Assembly: GCF_014697425.1 (NCBI RefSeq)
Contig: NZ_JACJRU010000034.1
Location: 1 to 64,000, forward strand
Reading direction: 5' to 3'
Source of the DNA: Nostoc sp. FACHB-110
GTDB lineage: Bacteria > Cyanobacteriota > Cyanobacteriia > Cyanobacteriales > Nostocaceae
Length of the DNA stretch: 64,000 nucleotides
Each line of letters starts with the position of its first letter. Within the stretch, counting starts at the first letter, position 1. Of this stretch, positions 34,149-43,162 are shown in pieces. The notes beneath the pieces were generated by a model. That model had not been told where the DNA came from. It searched no databases and saw only the letters and a program-made list of their open reading frames with translations. Position numbers and translations under genes: made by a program.

Positions 34149-37100
34149 CTAGACAAACAATACCGCGATCGCACCACCAAAGGCGGCGAAAATTGCGGAA
34201 ACTACGGCTGTAGCAAATAACCACCAAGCAGCTGTGGCTGCGGCTTTGCGGGTTTCTTCGGCTTGCTTTTGGGCTTGGCGTTTGACTTCTTCTAAACGGC
34301 GTTGCGCTTCTTGTTGGATGCGTTCTGCGCGTTGTAAGACTGTGTTCCGAGCGCGTTCTACTTGGTCAATAATCCGGTTAGCATCTTCCTCGGAGATATC
34401 TTCGCGGGAACTCATGATGGCGACTAGAGTATCACGGTTGAAGGCAGATAAGCGATCGCGCAAGGCATCAAATCCGGCTTGGGGATCGTCAAATAACTGG
34501 CGCACATCCCGCTTAATGCCATCATAGTTAAGTTCTGGGCGATCTAAGGAATTGAGATAGTAGCGGATACGGGCAAAAACACCATCCACCACATCTTGTA
34601 TCCGGCGTTGAATACTGCGTATTTGCTCAACAAATTGATCCCGGACGGAAATCATATTATCGGCAATTCTGGCGGCTTCTTCATCGCTCATATCTTCCCG
34701 AATTTTCAGTAAGGCGATGATGGTAGAACGGTCAAAATGCGCCAAGCGATCGCTCAAACTTTCTACCCCCACCCGGGGATCATGCAACAATAATTGCAAG
34801 TCTCGTTTGATACCTTCGGGATTGAGTTCTTCTTTACCAGTTTGCCGCAAATATTCTTCTAGATAAGCTTTGAATGTATCCATTCTTTGCTGGGTACGAG
34901 TAGCCAAACGGCGGGGCGCACGTACAATATTGCGGATGGATGTTTGCATCGAGTCAATTATTTGGTTGACTTGTTCTTCACTCAAGTCTCGCCGTTGACT
35001 CAGCAATTTAACTAAGGTATCGCGGTCTACTTGCGATAACCGTCGCCGCAAAGCGATCGCACCTTCTCTGGGATTGGCAAACAAGCGATCTAAATCTCGT
35101 TGAATTCCTTCGGGGTTGAGTTCTGCTTTGCCAGTGTTCCGCAGATAATCTGTAATTGTGATCATCACAGAATCATATTGTTCTTTGGCTTTGTCAGCGA
35201 CGGCTTGCGGTGCGTGGCGAATACTGTGCCAAGAATCTTCTACAGTATTAATAATGTTGTTAACTTGGTCTTCGCTCAAATCTTGGCGCTGACTCAATAA
35301 CTGCACTAAAGTATCGCGGTCAAAGCGAGACAATCTGGCGCGAATTGCACTGATCCCGGCTTGGGGGTCTTCTAATAGTCGCTTCAGGTCGGCGCGAATC
35401 GCATCAGGGTTTAATTCTGCTTTACCAGTGTTCCGCAGATATGATTCTACATTTAACCACAGGGTTTCTGCTTGATATTTTGCCTGTTCGGCTATACCTT
35501 GGGCGGTAATTAACACGCGATCGCGTTGTCTTTCCAACTCATCTAAAATTGGTTCAACTTCATATACTTGCACATCGTTGCGTTCTAGCAGAATTTTCCG
35601 CATTTCTGCCCGGTCAATGACTGCAAAACGGCGTGACAGTGTTTCAGAATCTGCATCAGAGTCCGACAACAAAGACTGAAAATCCCGTTCAATACCTTCC
35701 GCAGTCAAATCTGATTTTGGTGTCACCAATAGATAACTTTCGACTCGCCGTTGCAAATCTTGGGCGATTTCCCTTTCTTCTTCGGCTACAACAGTAACTA
35801 ATACTGATTGACGTACAGCTTCTAGCCTGTCGGCGATGCGTTGAATTTCAACTTGGGTGAGTAAACCTCTATCTTGCAGAATTTTGACAAAATCATTGCG
35901 CGACAGGCGGTCTAATTCTCTTCTAATTATCCCAGGGTCAGCGGCTGGGTCATAAATAACATCGCGGAATTCTTGGGCAATTCTTTCTTGGCTGAGTTGC
36001 CAAGCATAAGTGTTATGCAGATAATTTTCGATATCAGCGCGAATTGGGCTGTAAGGTTTGGAAGGTAAGGGAAGACCTAATTTATCAGCTTGTTCTGTGG
36101 CTTTATCTTTGGCGGTGGTCAAAGACTGTAAAATCTTTTCCACATCAATATCTGATAAATCAGTGCGTCCCAAAACAATACCAGTTAAAGCCGTTAGACC
36201 TTGCTGGAGTGTCTGCTGAATGGGCCCTGGTGTGGCTTTTTGGTCGGCTTGTTTCGCGGAACGGCTTTCCGCAATTAACTGTTCTAGTTTGGCGTTGAGT
36301 TCGTCGGTTCTGGTTTGTCCTGGGGGTAAGGATTTGAGATAGTCAACTAATTCCCCTAAACGGTCTGGGACAGGTTGCTGTTGACCTACCACTTGCTGCC
36401 AAACATTGTAAAGTGTGTCTGCAATGCGGTTAACGTCGCGTTTAGAAAGGTCGGTGCGACTGCTGACTAAATCGATAAATTTTTCCCGGTCGATGTGGCG
36501 TAAATCGGGGCTACCGGAGATCGCTTTTAATTGTGGATCATTGAGTAATTTTTCAAATTCGCCCCGGATTTGCGAGAGATCCAACTCTGGTGGACGCAGT
36601 TTTTCTAGGTAATCTTCAACATTTTCTCGAATACTAATCGGGTCAATGGCACTACCTAATTCTCGACGTACAGCAGCTGCGGCGGCTTCGGCGGTGGCTA
36701 CCACTTGCTGATTCACGGCTTTCGCACCCAAAGCGGCGGTAGCAGTACCCATAATCGCCTGAAAACCAGAGGTAGCAGTATTCACCACTGAACCAATTAA
36801 GGAACCCACAGTAGTGGAACTAACCCACACTAGTAATAAGAAGTATGCACCCCAAATCACTAACCCGAGAATTGCCCCTAATCTGGGATCAAAAATCACT
36901 AAGCTTAATTTTACGGCTAGGAAACTGGCTATTAATAAGGCGATGGTAACAGTAACTAATGTCCAAATCCCTACCGCCGTACCAATTTTGCGAATTGTGC
37001 CACCAAAACTGCCTGTTTCCCCATTACTAGAATCGGAATCTGAGGAATGTCCTAAGTAGGAAATACCAGCAGCAACGGAGAGATTGGTTAGCACTAATTG

Positions 37101-37268
37101 AAAAGCAAAAGCTAAAATCACCCCGGAAATTAAGGCGACAAAAAAGCGCGGCCCGGATGTCAGCACCGATGCTTGCGCTGGCGTGACGTTGGAGGGATCT
37201 ACAGAAGTTTGTGCTACCCATAACAATGGTTTGTAGAGTCCCAACATAATGCCTGTACTTTGAATCAT
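34149..37268 (-). CDS. Large membrane protein with about eight 97-residue tandem repeats
   Basis: 1039 residues. Three to four membrane helices near the N-terminus (about 41-62, 96-123, 129-150) and one at the extreme C-terminus (1013-1036). Between them are repeats starting near residues 217, 307 (degenerate), 413, 509, 607, 706, 803 and 901. Each has the pattern YLRxTGKxELNPEGI..DL..LL.DP, then RL...DRDTLVxLLSQRxDLSE..VN.II. A charged coiled-coil (975-1010) precedes the last helix. The protein is recognised only as a cyanobacterial type; a transporter label would not be justified. aaggaaatac before the ATG is the ribosome-binding site. Possible role: a scaffold or tether along or between membranes. 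Confidence 0.85.
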   Translation of the reverse strand: MIQSTGIMLGLYKPLLWVAQTSVDPSNVTPAQASVLTSGPRFFVALISGVILAFAFQLVLTNLSVAAGISYLGHSSDSDSSNGETGSFGGTIRKIGTAVGIWTLVTVTIALLIASFLAVKLSLVIFDPRLGAILGLVIWGAYFLLLVWVSSTTVGSLIGSVVNTATSGFQAIMGTATAALGAKAVNQQVVATAEAAAAAVRRELGSAIDPISIRENVEDYLEKLRPPELDLSQIRGEFEKLLNDPQLKAISGSPDLRHIDREKFIDLVSSRTDLSKRDVNRIADTLYNVWQQVVGQQQPVPDRLGELVDYLKSLPPGQTRTDELNAKLEQLIAESRSAKQADQKATPGPIQQTLQQGLTALTGIVLGRTDLSDIDVEKILQSLTTAKDKATEQADKLGLPLPSKPYSPIRADIENYLHNTYAWQLSQERIAQEFRDVIYDPAADPGIIRRELDRLSRNDFVKILQDRGLLTQVEIQRIADRLEAVRQSVLVTVVAEEEREIAQDLQRRVESYLLVTPKSDLTAEGIERDFQSLLSDSDADSETLSRRFAVIDRAEMRKILLERNDVQVYEVEPILDELERQRDRVLITAQGIAEQAKYQAETLWLNVESYLRNTGKAELNPDAIRADLKRLLEDPQAGISAIRARLSRFDRDTLVQLLSQRQDLSEDQVNNIINTVEDSWHSIRHAPQAVADKAKEQYDSVMITITDYLRNTGKAELNPEGIQRDLDRLFANPREGAIALRRRLSQVDRDTLVKLLSQRRDLSEEQVNQIIDSMQTSIRNIVRAPRRLATRTQQRMDTFKAYLEEYLRQTGKEELNPEGIKRDLQLLLHDPRVGVESLSDRLAHFDRSTIIALLKIREDMSDEEAARIADNMISVRDQFVEQIRSIQRRIQDVVDGVFARIRYYLNSLDRPELNYDGIKRDVRQLFDDPQAGFDALRDRLSAFNRDTLVAIMSSREDISEEDANRIIDQVERARNTVLQRAERIQQEAQRRLEEVKRQAQKQAEETRKAAATAAWWLFATAVVSAIFAAFGGAIAVLFV

Positions 37269-37786
37269 TGTATTTCCTTATTTTTTAATGTTTAACTTTG
37301 GAGAGATATCAGCAACATTTGAGCAGCAACTATGCAATTAATATGTGTTAACAATCGCCATACCTAACTCTTGTAAATCTCAGAATCGGGCAATTTAGGC
37401 GATTTCAGCATCCATCTCAAGTTTGAACAATATATCTAGCGTCGGATAGAAGTTTGGTGAACCGGAAGATTTAATTTTGAGGAGATTGCTTAAATCAATC
37501 CGCCAAAAGTCTTGTGTTTGCCAATATTTTGCTATTTTATTTCTATCTATAAATATCACAAAAAGAGTTTGATTTTATCCTCAATGACCTAGGCTTTAAC
37601 TAATAGTGATTTACATTTATTTACAAATATGATTTTTGTCACCATCTCTAGATGGAGATGTTAATAGTTTCTAGCTTTCTTTATCGTCCACAAGAAGTGG
37701 CGCGAGTTTGTACCTTCAGGTGGAAAGCAACCTAGGAATAAATAGCTAACTTTAAGTTAAGTAACAAATGAATTTGGAATCAAACA
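37269..37786. other. Divergent region upstream of the hli genes
   Basis: 518 bases between the repeat protein and the first hli gene. It contains a perfect HLR1 element at 37610-37627 (separate entry) and otherwise AT-rich sequence without genes. Confidence 0.6.
37610..37627 (+). promoter_or_regulatory. HLR1 element, predicted RpaB binding site
   Basis: tttacatt-ta-tttacaaa matches both halves of the HLR1 consensus (G/T)TTACA(T/A)(T/A)-N2-(G/T)TTACA(T/A)(T/A) at every defined position. It lies 160 bases upstream of the first high-light-inducible gene. HLR1 is bound by the response regulator RpaB and controls high-light genes in cyanobacteria. Confidence 0.75.
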
Positions 37787-37990
37787 ATGGAAACTCGCTC
37801 CTCCACTGATTTACCAACAGTTGCTACAGAATATAACGGTATTGACCGCAATGCGTTTATCTATGGTTGGACTCCACAAGCTGAACTGTGGAATGGTCGT
37901 TTAGCTGCAATTGGATTTCTCGCCTATTTACTCTGGGATTTAGCAGGTTATAGCGTGTTGCGTGATGTCTTACATCTAATTGGTTACTAA
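37787..37990 (+). CDS. High-light-inducible protein, copy 1
   Basis: 67 residues. The membrane helix AELWNGRLAAIGFLAYLLWDLAGY holds the chlorophyll-binding ExxNGR motif of the Hli/LHC family. These proteins bind chlorophyll and carotenoid and protect photosystem assembly intermediates under excess light. It is followed 44 bases later by a near-identical gene; from EYNGIDRNAFI to the C-terminal LRDVLHLIGY only a few residues differ. A perfect HLR1 site lies upstream. Confidence 0.93.
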   Translation: METRSSTDLPTVATEYNGIDRNAFIYGWTPQAELWNGRLAAIGFLAYLLWDLAGYSVLRDVLHLIGY

Positions 37991-38034
37991 TTCTGATTTA
38001 GCCTTAGCAAATTTAATTTTGGAGAGAAAGAAAG

Positions 38035-38253
38035 ATGGAATCTCGCACTACAGAAACCCGCAATTCTACGGATTTACCAGCTGTTGCTCCAGCTTATAAC
38101 GGCATAGACCGAAATGCGTTTATTTTTGGTTGGAATCCCCAAGCAGAATTGTGGAATGGTCGCCTCGCAGCGATTGGATTTTTGGCTTATTTATTATGGG
38201 ATTTAGCAGGTTATAGCGTGTTGCGTGATGTCTTGCACTTGATTGGTTATTAA
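38035..38253 (+). CDS. High-light-inducible protein, copy 2
   Basis: 72 residues, with a slightly longer N-terminus (MESRTTETRNSTDLPAVAP) and the same helix AELWNGRLAAIGFLAYLLWD. The last 36 residues are identical to copy 1 while the DNA differs at several third-codon positions, so the protein has been conserved after duplication. Good Shine-Dalgarno (ggagag). Probably co-transcribed with copy 1. Confidence 0.93.
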   Translation: MESRTTETRNSTDLPAVAPAYNGIDRNAFIFGWNPQAELWNGRLAAIGFLAYLLWDLAGYSVLRDVLHLIGY

Positions 38254-38289
38254 ATTTAAGGAATAGGGAAGAGAAAGCAGGATTTATAC

Positions 38290-39405
38290 CTATTCCCTTG
38301 GTCTAGGAAGGCGGAACCAAAATCTGGAACCGCCTTCTGGGCGTGCTAAATAACCAATAGTTCCTCCCCACCGTTCGATAGTTATACGGCAAAAGTAAAG
38401 ACCGATTCCGGCTCTACCTGAGTGATTTTGAGCTTGGGAAAACTTTTGAAATAAATTTTCTACCATCGTTGGTGGTACACCTTCCCCTTCGTCATCAATA
38501 GTCAAGAGAATAGACTCTGTTTCTGGCTGCAAATTAATCGTGACACGAGAATCTTCTGGACTGTGACGATAAGCGTTTTCTACCAAATTAGTGATGACTC
38601 TATCTAAACGGGATTGTTCGCCAACAACTTTCCAATTTGCTGTCATATCGATGTCTGTAGCTAGCTCTAATTGTTGATTGCTCAATACAAAAGTCGATTG
38701 AAAAAGCTCAATGGTTTCTTGGACAGCTACTAAAATATCTGGAGCCGTGTCTATATTAACTGTAAAAGTTTCTAGCGATCGCACTTCTAAAGAAAATGAA
38801 TCTAAAACATTTCTAATTAACATTTCTTGTTTAATAGATTGTTTTCTCGCTAGTTCTAAGTTTTCTCTACCTTTATCTGTTAAATTTTCAAATTCTAGTA
38901 GAGCTAAACAACAATTAATCGCGCTCAATTGTCCAGCTATATCATGAATAATACAATTAACTAATACTTCTTTGCGTTGATTAAGTTTTAATAATTGCTG
39001 ATAATTTAATTGTTGTTCTCTGCCTGTTTGAATCAGAGAATGCTTGTCTTTAAATTTATCTTTTGCTAATTCAATTAACAAAATTTTGCTATCATTGATA
39101 CATAAAGCATAAGCTTGTAACTGTTGTTCTTGCCCAGTTAAATCTTTTTCAATCCATAAGCCAGACTCTAGTTTGCTTTTACTTTTACTTTGCCAAAATT
39201 CTTCTGCATCAAACAAAAAGTTTTCTAAAAAAGCAAATTCTTCTTGGGGAATTAACATATTCATTCCCGACATACATTTCTGGCTACAAAATCGCCGCAG
39301 CCAATCAGGTACTTTGCCAGTAATTTGAAATAAGCCAATATCAATACGTTCTAGGACTAAAATATTTAAGGATTCAATTAAATCTTCTAATAGATATCGA
39401 TTCAT
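38290..39405 (-). CDS. Histidine kinase with N-terminal PAS-like domain
   Basis: 371 residues, no membrane segment. N-terminal PAS-like sensor (about 15-115: LERIDIGLFQITGKVPDWLRRF..., LQAYALCINDSKILLIEL). The H-box is VNCIIHDIAGQLSAINCCL with His154, then N-box NLVENAYRHSP, G1 DDEGEGVP and G2 GRAGIGLYFC. All residues for autophosphorylation and ATP binding are present. No response regulator is adjacent. It is the last gene of a minus-strand cluster (coiled-coil, OmpA-like, Ras-like GTPase, PAS-like, kinase), 27 bases after the preceding gene, so it is very likely the output of that module. Confidence 0.9.
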   Translation of the reverse strand: MNRYLLEDLIESLNILVLERIDIGLFQITGKVPDWLRRFCSQKCMSGMNMLIPQEEFAFLENFLFDAEEFWQSKSKSKLESGLWIEKDLTGQEQQLQAYALCINDSKILLIELAKDKFKDKHSLIQTGREQQLNYQQLLKLNQRKEVLVNCIIHDIAGQLSAINCCLALLEFENLTDKGRENLELARKQSIKQEMLIRNVLDSFSLEVRSLETFTVNIDTAPDILVAVQETIELFQSTFVLSNQQLELATDIDMTANWKVVGEQSRLDRVITNLVENAYRHSPEDSRVTINLQPETESILLTIDDEGEGVPPTMVENLFQKFSQAQNHSGRAGIGLYFCRITIERWGGTIGYLARPEGGSRFWFRLPRPRE

Positions 39406-39432
39406 AGATGATAATTTGCATAATTTAGCTGT

Positions 39433-39846
39433 TTATGTTTGAGTCTGCTGCTGTGATATGCTAGTTGATTTATCTTCGAGCAATGTGCAATTATTGGCTT
39501 CTTGCTGCATAGGAGAGAGATGTTTTTCATCTAAAATACTATCTAATAACAATACCCAATCACCTTCTGGAGAGGGAAAAATATGAATATCTGCACAGAT
39601 GCCCACTTCAATTTTAATTAAGGGAAGAAATAAAGGCTCATCATCTAAAGGAAGTAAGCCTTCTAGGAAAAAAAACTGTTCGCATACCTGCATTCCTTGG
39701 TGGAGATTTGTTATGCCATATGCAGCGATTTTCCCTCCCCAATCTAATAAAGAACCATCCTTTTTGACTAAGAAATAAGCAAGCGATCGCTCTTCGATGA
39801 TAAAGTTGAGGATATATAAAATTACAGCATCAGGGATATCTGCCAT
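39433..39846 (-). CDS. Small PAS-like protein
   Basis: 137 residues. The core AYFLVKKDGSLLDWGGKIAAYGITNLHQG, then LPLIKIEVGICADIHIFPSPEGDWVLLLDSILDEK, follows the strand/helix order of a PAS domain and resembles the N-terminus of the adjacent kinase. The last 30 residues are polar and Gln/Thr-rich. Its start abuts the GTPase stop (no gap). It may be a separate sensor or an adaptor between GTPase and kinase; this is inference from order and similarity. Confidence 0.7.
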   Translation of the reverse strand: MADIPDAVILYILNFIIEERSLAYFLVKKDGSLLDWGGKIAAYGITNLHQGMQVCEQFFFLEGLLPLDDEPLFLPLIKIEVGICADIHIFPSPEGDWVLLLDSILDEKHLSPMQQEANNCTLLEDKSTSISQQQTQT

Positions 39847-40344
39847 TTATCTATTTAATATTTGATTAGTCAGAGTTTGAAAAACTTCTTCTACTCCCTG
39901 TCCAGTTTTAGCACTGGTTTTAATAGCAGTCCAACCTTTTTGAGAAATAGCATCTAATTCATGAGTTTCAATTTCCCATTCATCTGTCATATCCCACTTA
40001 TTCAACACGACAATAAAAGGTACTTTCCCAATACTTTCTTCGACTTTGTTTTGTAGTTCAAAAGCTTTATCAAGTGTATTGTGCCGAGTGCCATCTACAA
40101 CTAAGATATAACCAGATGAACCTCTGAGGTACGACATTCTGACTTTTTGAAACTCGTCTTCACCGTAAAGATCCCACAGGATTAAATTAACATTTTGTCC
40201 TTGAATATCTAGAGTTTTTTTATCAATTTTCACGCCGACAGTAGTATAGTATCGATCAGAAAAAATACTATATATATATCGAGAGACTAAACTAGTTTTA
40301 CCCGTGGCAAAAGCACCCACCATACATATTTTTTTTTGCAGCAT
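39847..40344 (-). CDS. Ras/Rab-like small GTPase
   Basis: 165 residues containing just the GTPase fold. P-loop GAFATGKTS (10-18), switch I with T34/T35 (RYYTTVGV), switch II WDLYGED (57-63; D58xxG61), base recognition NKWD (115-118) and TSAKTG (143-148). All G motifs are intact, but the residue after the Gly of switch II is Glu where Ras has Gln61, so hydrolysis may rely on a partner. Bacterial Ras-like GTPases of this size (as MglA) act as nucleotide switches. Genes on both sides are 0-2 bases away, indicating a single operon. Confidence 0.93.
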   Translation of the reverse strand: MLQKKICMVGAFATGKTSLVSRYIYSIFSDRYYTTVGVKIDKKTLDIQGQNVNLILWDLYGEDEFQKVRMSYLRGSSGYILVVDGTRHNTLDKAFELQNKVEESIGKVPFIVVLNKWDMTDEWEIETHELDAISQKGWTAIKTSAKTGQGVEEVFQTLTNQILNR

Positions 40345-40346
40345 GT

Positions 40347-42134
40347 TTATTGATTTTTATCTGTTATGAATACTTGAAAAGAGACGCGGCGATTTAATCG
40401 TTTGGCATCTAAATTTAATTCTGACTGGTAAGGGATTCTAGAGCCTAACGCCATCATTTTAAGTTGATTGGTATTAATTCCTTGTTCCTTTAAATAAGAT
40501 ACGATTTTAGCCGCACGGGCTTGGCTCAAAAATAAATTTTGTTTTTCTGTACCAGTAGTATCTGTGTGTCCTTGAACTTGGATCTGAACATTTTTATCGA
40601 GTGATTTGGCAATATTTAAAATTTTTTGGATACTTTTGCTTAATTTATGTAGCTTGTCATTTTCTCCGGCGACAAAACTATCTTGCCCTTCGACAAATAA
40701 CAGCGTAGCTGTTTCGATTTGCTGTTTAGCTAATTCCAATTCTTTAATTTCACTAGGCAACAAGTTTTTAGCTTGAAATTGTGTTAACCCTGGCACAAAT
40801 CGCCACAATTGGTGAGATTGGAGAATCCATTTTTGGGGTGCATAACCTGTGGCGAAAAGAATACCTTGATTGTCAACTTGCAATGTCACAGTGCTTGGTG
40901 GTTGTAACAATTTAGCAGTTCTTTGAGTTAATATTTTTGATTCCAAAGATAAATAAGGTTGCCACTGCTGAATTACTTTTTGCGGATTCAGATTTGTTTG
41001 CCTTATTAACACATTAGGATCTACAGCTAAAGGATCACGCATTCCGGAAATAAAATGTTTCCCATTGCGGTTTTGAGTATTGATGACGACAATTCCCGGC
41101 TGAGATTTCAGTTGATGAAGATAAGCTTGCAAACGCAGGGATTCTCTAATATTAAAAAAGCTCCATGTTCCAACTGCGATCGCAATTAAACCAAACAAAG
41201 TCCAAGCATAAGTATAATTTTGCTTTTCAGCAGTTTTATACTGCATTGCCAAACAGTTTGCTAAATACGGTTCACTAGATTGAAATGGTTCTGTTTCGCC
41301 GACAAATTGATGTAGTTCGATGCTTAATTTAAGATGAATTTTTTCGATAGCTGCTTGAAAAACCTCACGTAATTCTTGTGGTGGTTTGCCGCGAATTATG
41401 CCAGCTATAATCGCTTGAGGCCCTGCTTCTACCCAAATTGTTAATTCACCAAAGCGTAAACTTTGCAATGTCTCTGCTTGCTGAACCTGAAAAGAATCTT
41501 TGATAAAATCTTGAATGGCTGTTAACATTGCTGCTACTAAATCAGGCTCTTGTGCTGCTATTTGCTTTAACATGACGTGATGCAGCAATAGCCCTGTTTC
41601 TCGGTGAATCAAAAATATTTGTTCGACTCGGTAAATTAAAGTCCGCAACATCACAATTTCTGCAAAGGATTTACCTGTGCGTCGCGCTTCAATTCTCCAT
41701 TTAAAACTTTCTGGCGATAAGCTATGTTCTAAGGTTTGATTTAGCGATTGCATCATCTCATCTAAAGCCGTAGCGATCGCTTTGCGGGTGGCTGGCCCGA
41801 TAATGGGAAAAAATGCTTCGGAAAGCACATTTTCGTCTTGAGTAACTGAGGTTTGAATAGCTTCTTCTATAGTCGAAACCATCGCTTCTACCAGTTGTTT
41901 ATCTTGCTGAGAACGCAAAACCACAGCTTCAGGAAGCAAGCGACTAATATCTTCTGCTTCAATTTGCAGATTATTTAATCTGGCGTAGAGTTTATCAAGT
42001 TGCGTTGGTTCGACACCAAGCAACAGACTACGCAGTAAATTTAATTCATCTTCTGGGAGAGTATCTAAGTTAGATAATTCGCCATTGTTACCTGGCGATT
42101 TTGCAGAAAATAGATTGTGGGGATCATTATTCAT
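40347..42134 (-). CDS. Membrane protein with cytosolic helical/roadblock-like part and OmpA-type peptidoglycan-binding domain
   Basis: 595 residues. Residues 1-300 are cytosolic: helical at first, then 165-280 with the alternating strand/helix order of a longin/roadblock-like fold (VEQIFLIHRETGLLLHHV, LTIWVEAGPQAIIAGIIRGK). One membrane helix at about 308-327. Outside follows a BON-like stretch (340-450) and a C-terminal OmpA domain (475-592) with GHTDTTGTEKQNLFLSQARA. Asp525 and Arg540 are spaced exactly as the diaminopimelate-binding pair of OmpA. It would sense or anchor to the wall and present a cytosolic face to the GTPase encoded 2 bases downstream. The fold call for 165-280 is by eye. 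Confidence 0.85.
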   Translation of the reverse strand: MNNDPHNLFSAKSPGNNGELSNLDTLPEDELNLLRSLLLGVEPTQLDKLYARLNNLQIEAEDISRLLPEAVVLRSQQDKQLVEAMVSTIEEAIQTSVTQDENVLSEAFFPIIGPATRKAIATALDEMMQSLNQTLEHSLSPESFKWRIEARRTGKSFAEIVMLRTLIYRVEQIFLIHRETGLLLHHVMLKQIAAQEPDLVAAMLTAIQDFIKDSFQVQQAETLQSLRFGELTIWVEAGPQAIIAGIIRGKPPQELREVFQAAIEKIHLKLSIELHQFVGETEPFQSSEPYLANCLAMQYKTAEKQNYTYAWTLFGLIAIAVGTWSFFNIRESLRLQAYLHQLKSQPGIVVINTQNRNGKHFISGMRDPLAVDPNVLIRQTNLNPQKVIQQWQPYLSLESKILTQRTAKLLQPPSTVTLQVDNQGILFATGYAPQKWILQSHQLWRFVPGLTQFQAKNLLPSEIKELELAKQQIETATLLFVEGQDSFVAGENDKLHKLSKSIQKILNIAKSLDKNVQIQVQGHTDTTGTEKQNLFLSQARAAKIVSYLKEQGINTNQLKMMALGSRIPYQSELNLDAKRLNRRVSFQVFITDKNQ

Positions 42135-42398
42135 GGCTCAAATCCCCTAATTTACAATTTAAAGACGATCGCATCCTGATGAAAACAAGAACAGCGTTAA
42201 TTTAAAATGTCTCTAGCTTTGTTTTCATCCTAAAATTATGAGTTTTTTAGGGAACATAATCATATAGGCATCCGATTTGATTACTGAACATACTTTATGT
42301 AGGTAACAGAAAACAAGACACTAGAGGTGTTTTGTTTTTTTAAATCAAAAATCAATCCTATATTATATAAATTTAATTAGTCTTCTCTGTACTAAAAT

Positions 42399-43007
42399 TC
42401 AAGATTGATGATCAGCATTCAGCCGAATTGCTAATTCGGTAAACAAAGTTGCCAGTTTAGTTCGGTCTGTTTTATCTTTTTGTAATTCTTGAGTTTCGCG
42501 GTTGATTACAGCTAAAATCTCTTCATATTTGTGCTGAATATCATCTTGTAAATTCTTTGATTGGTTGAGAATCTGCTCGCGCAATTCCCGTTGACGGTTA
42601 GTAGTTTGTTCGTCAAGTTGAGCAATTTTATTTTCTAATGATATATTGATATTACTTTGCTCTTCGCCAAGCGATCGCACCACTGCATCACGTTCTGTTT
42701 GTTCTTTCTTGAGTCTTGCTGTTAACGAATCTACCTCCTGTTTAACGTAGCTTTCTAAAGCATCTAAACGTTTGCGAGTTTCATCACGTACATTTACCAA
42801 TTCCGCAATTAAACGTTCTTCTAAACGTGCAAATCTTTTATCAAACTCGCGTACCTGAGTACCAAAAAGAATATCTCTGACTTTATCTAAGCTATTAGTT
42901 TCGCCAATGCCGTTAGCATTAAATTGCAGCTTGTTATTAACTTGATTTGAGACCCCTTGCCCTGGTTCTACCGTATTTTGATTGATATATTCTTCAGGCG
43001 GGTTCAT
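42399..43007 (-). CDS. Coiled-coil protein of the GTPase cluster
   Basis: 202 residues, highly charged. From residue 40 on: LDKVRDILFGTQVREFDKRF ARLEERL, then about 120 residues of heptad-patterned coiled coil rich in Glu, Lys, Arg and Gln. The conserved-looking DILFGxQVREFDKRFARLEERL segment recurs in cyanobacterial proteins encoded beside OmpA/GTPase genes, as recalled. No membrane segment. A 264-base gap without features separates it from the OmpA-like gene on the same strand, so it may be the first gene of the module or a separate unit. Confidence 0.75.
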   Translation of the reverse strand: MNPPEEYINQNTVEPGQGVSNQVNNKLQFNANGIGETNSLDKVRDILFGTQVREFDKRFARLEERLIAELVNVRDETRKRLDALESYVKQEVDSLTARLKKEQTERDAVVRSLGEEQSNINISLENKIAQLDEQTTNRQRELREQILNQSKNLQDDIQHKYEEILAVINRETQELQKDKTDRTKLATLFTELAIRLNADHQS

Positions 43008-43162
43008 ATATTTTGATCCTTAGTGAAGCTGAATTTAGTTTTGTTCTGTTACTTATGATGCTACATTTGGCGGCGAGGCAAAACCATACACTTAAGTATC
43101 TTTAAATACACTTCATGAAAATCTTCCTTCCCAGGGAGGAAATTATATTAACTTTACTCATC

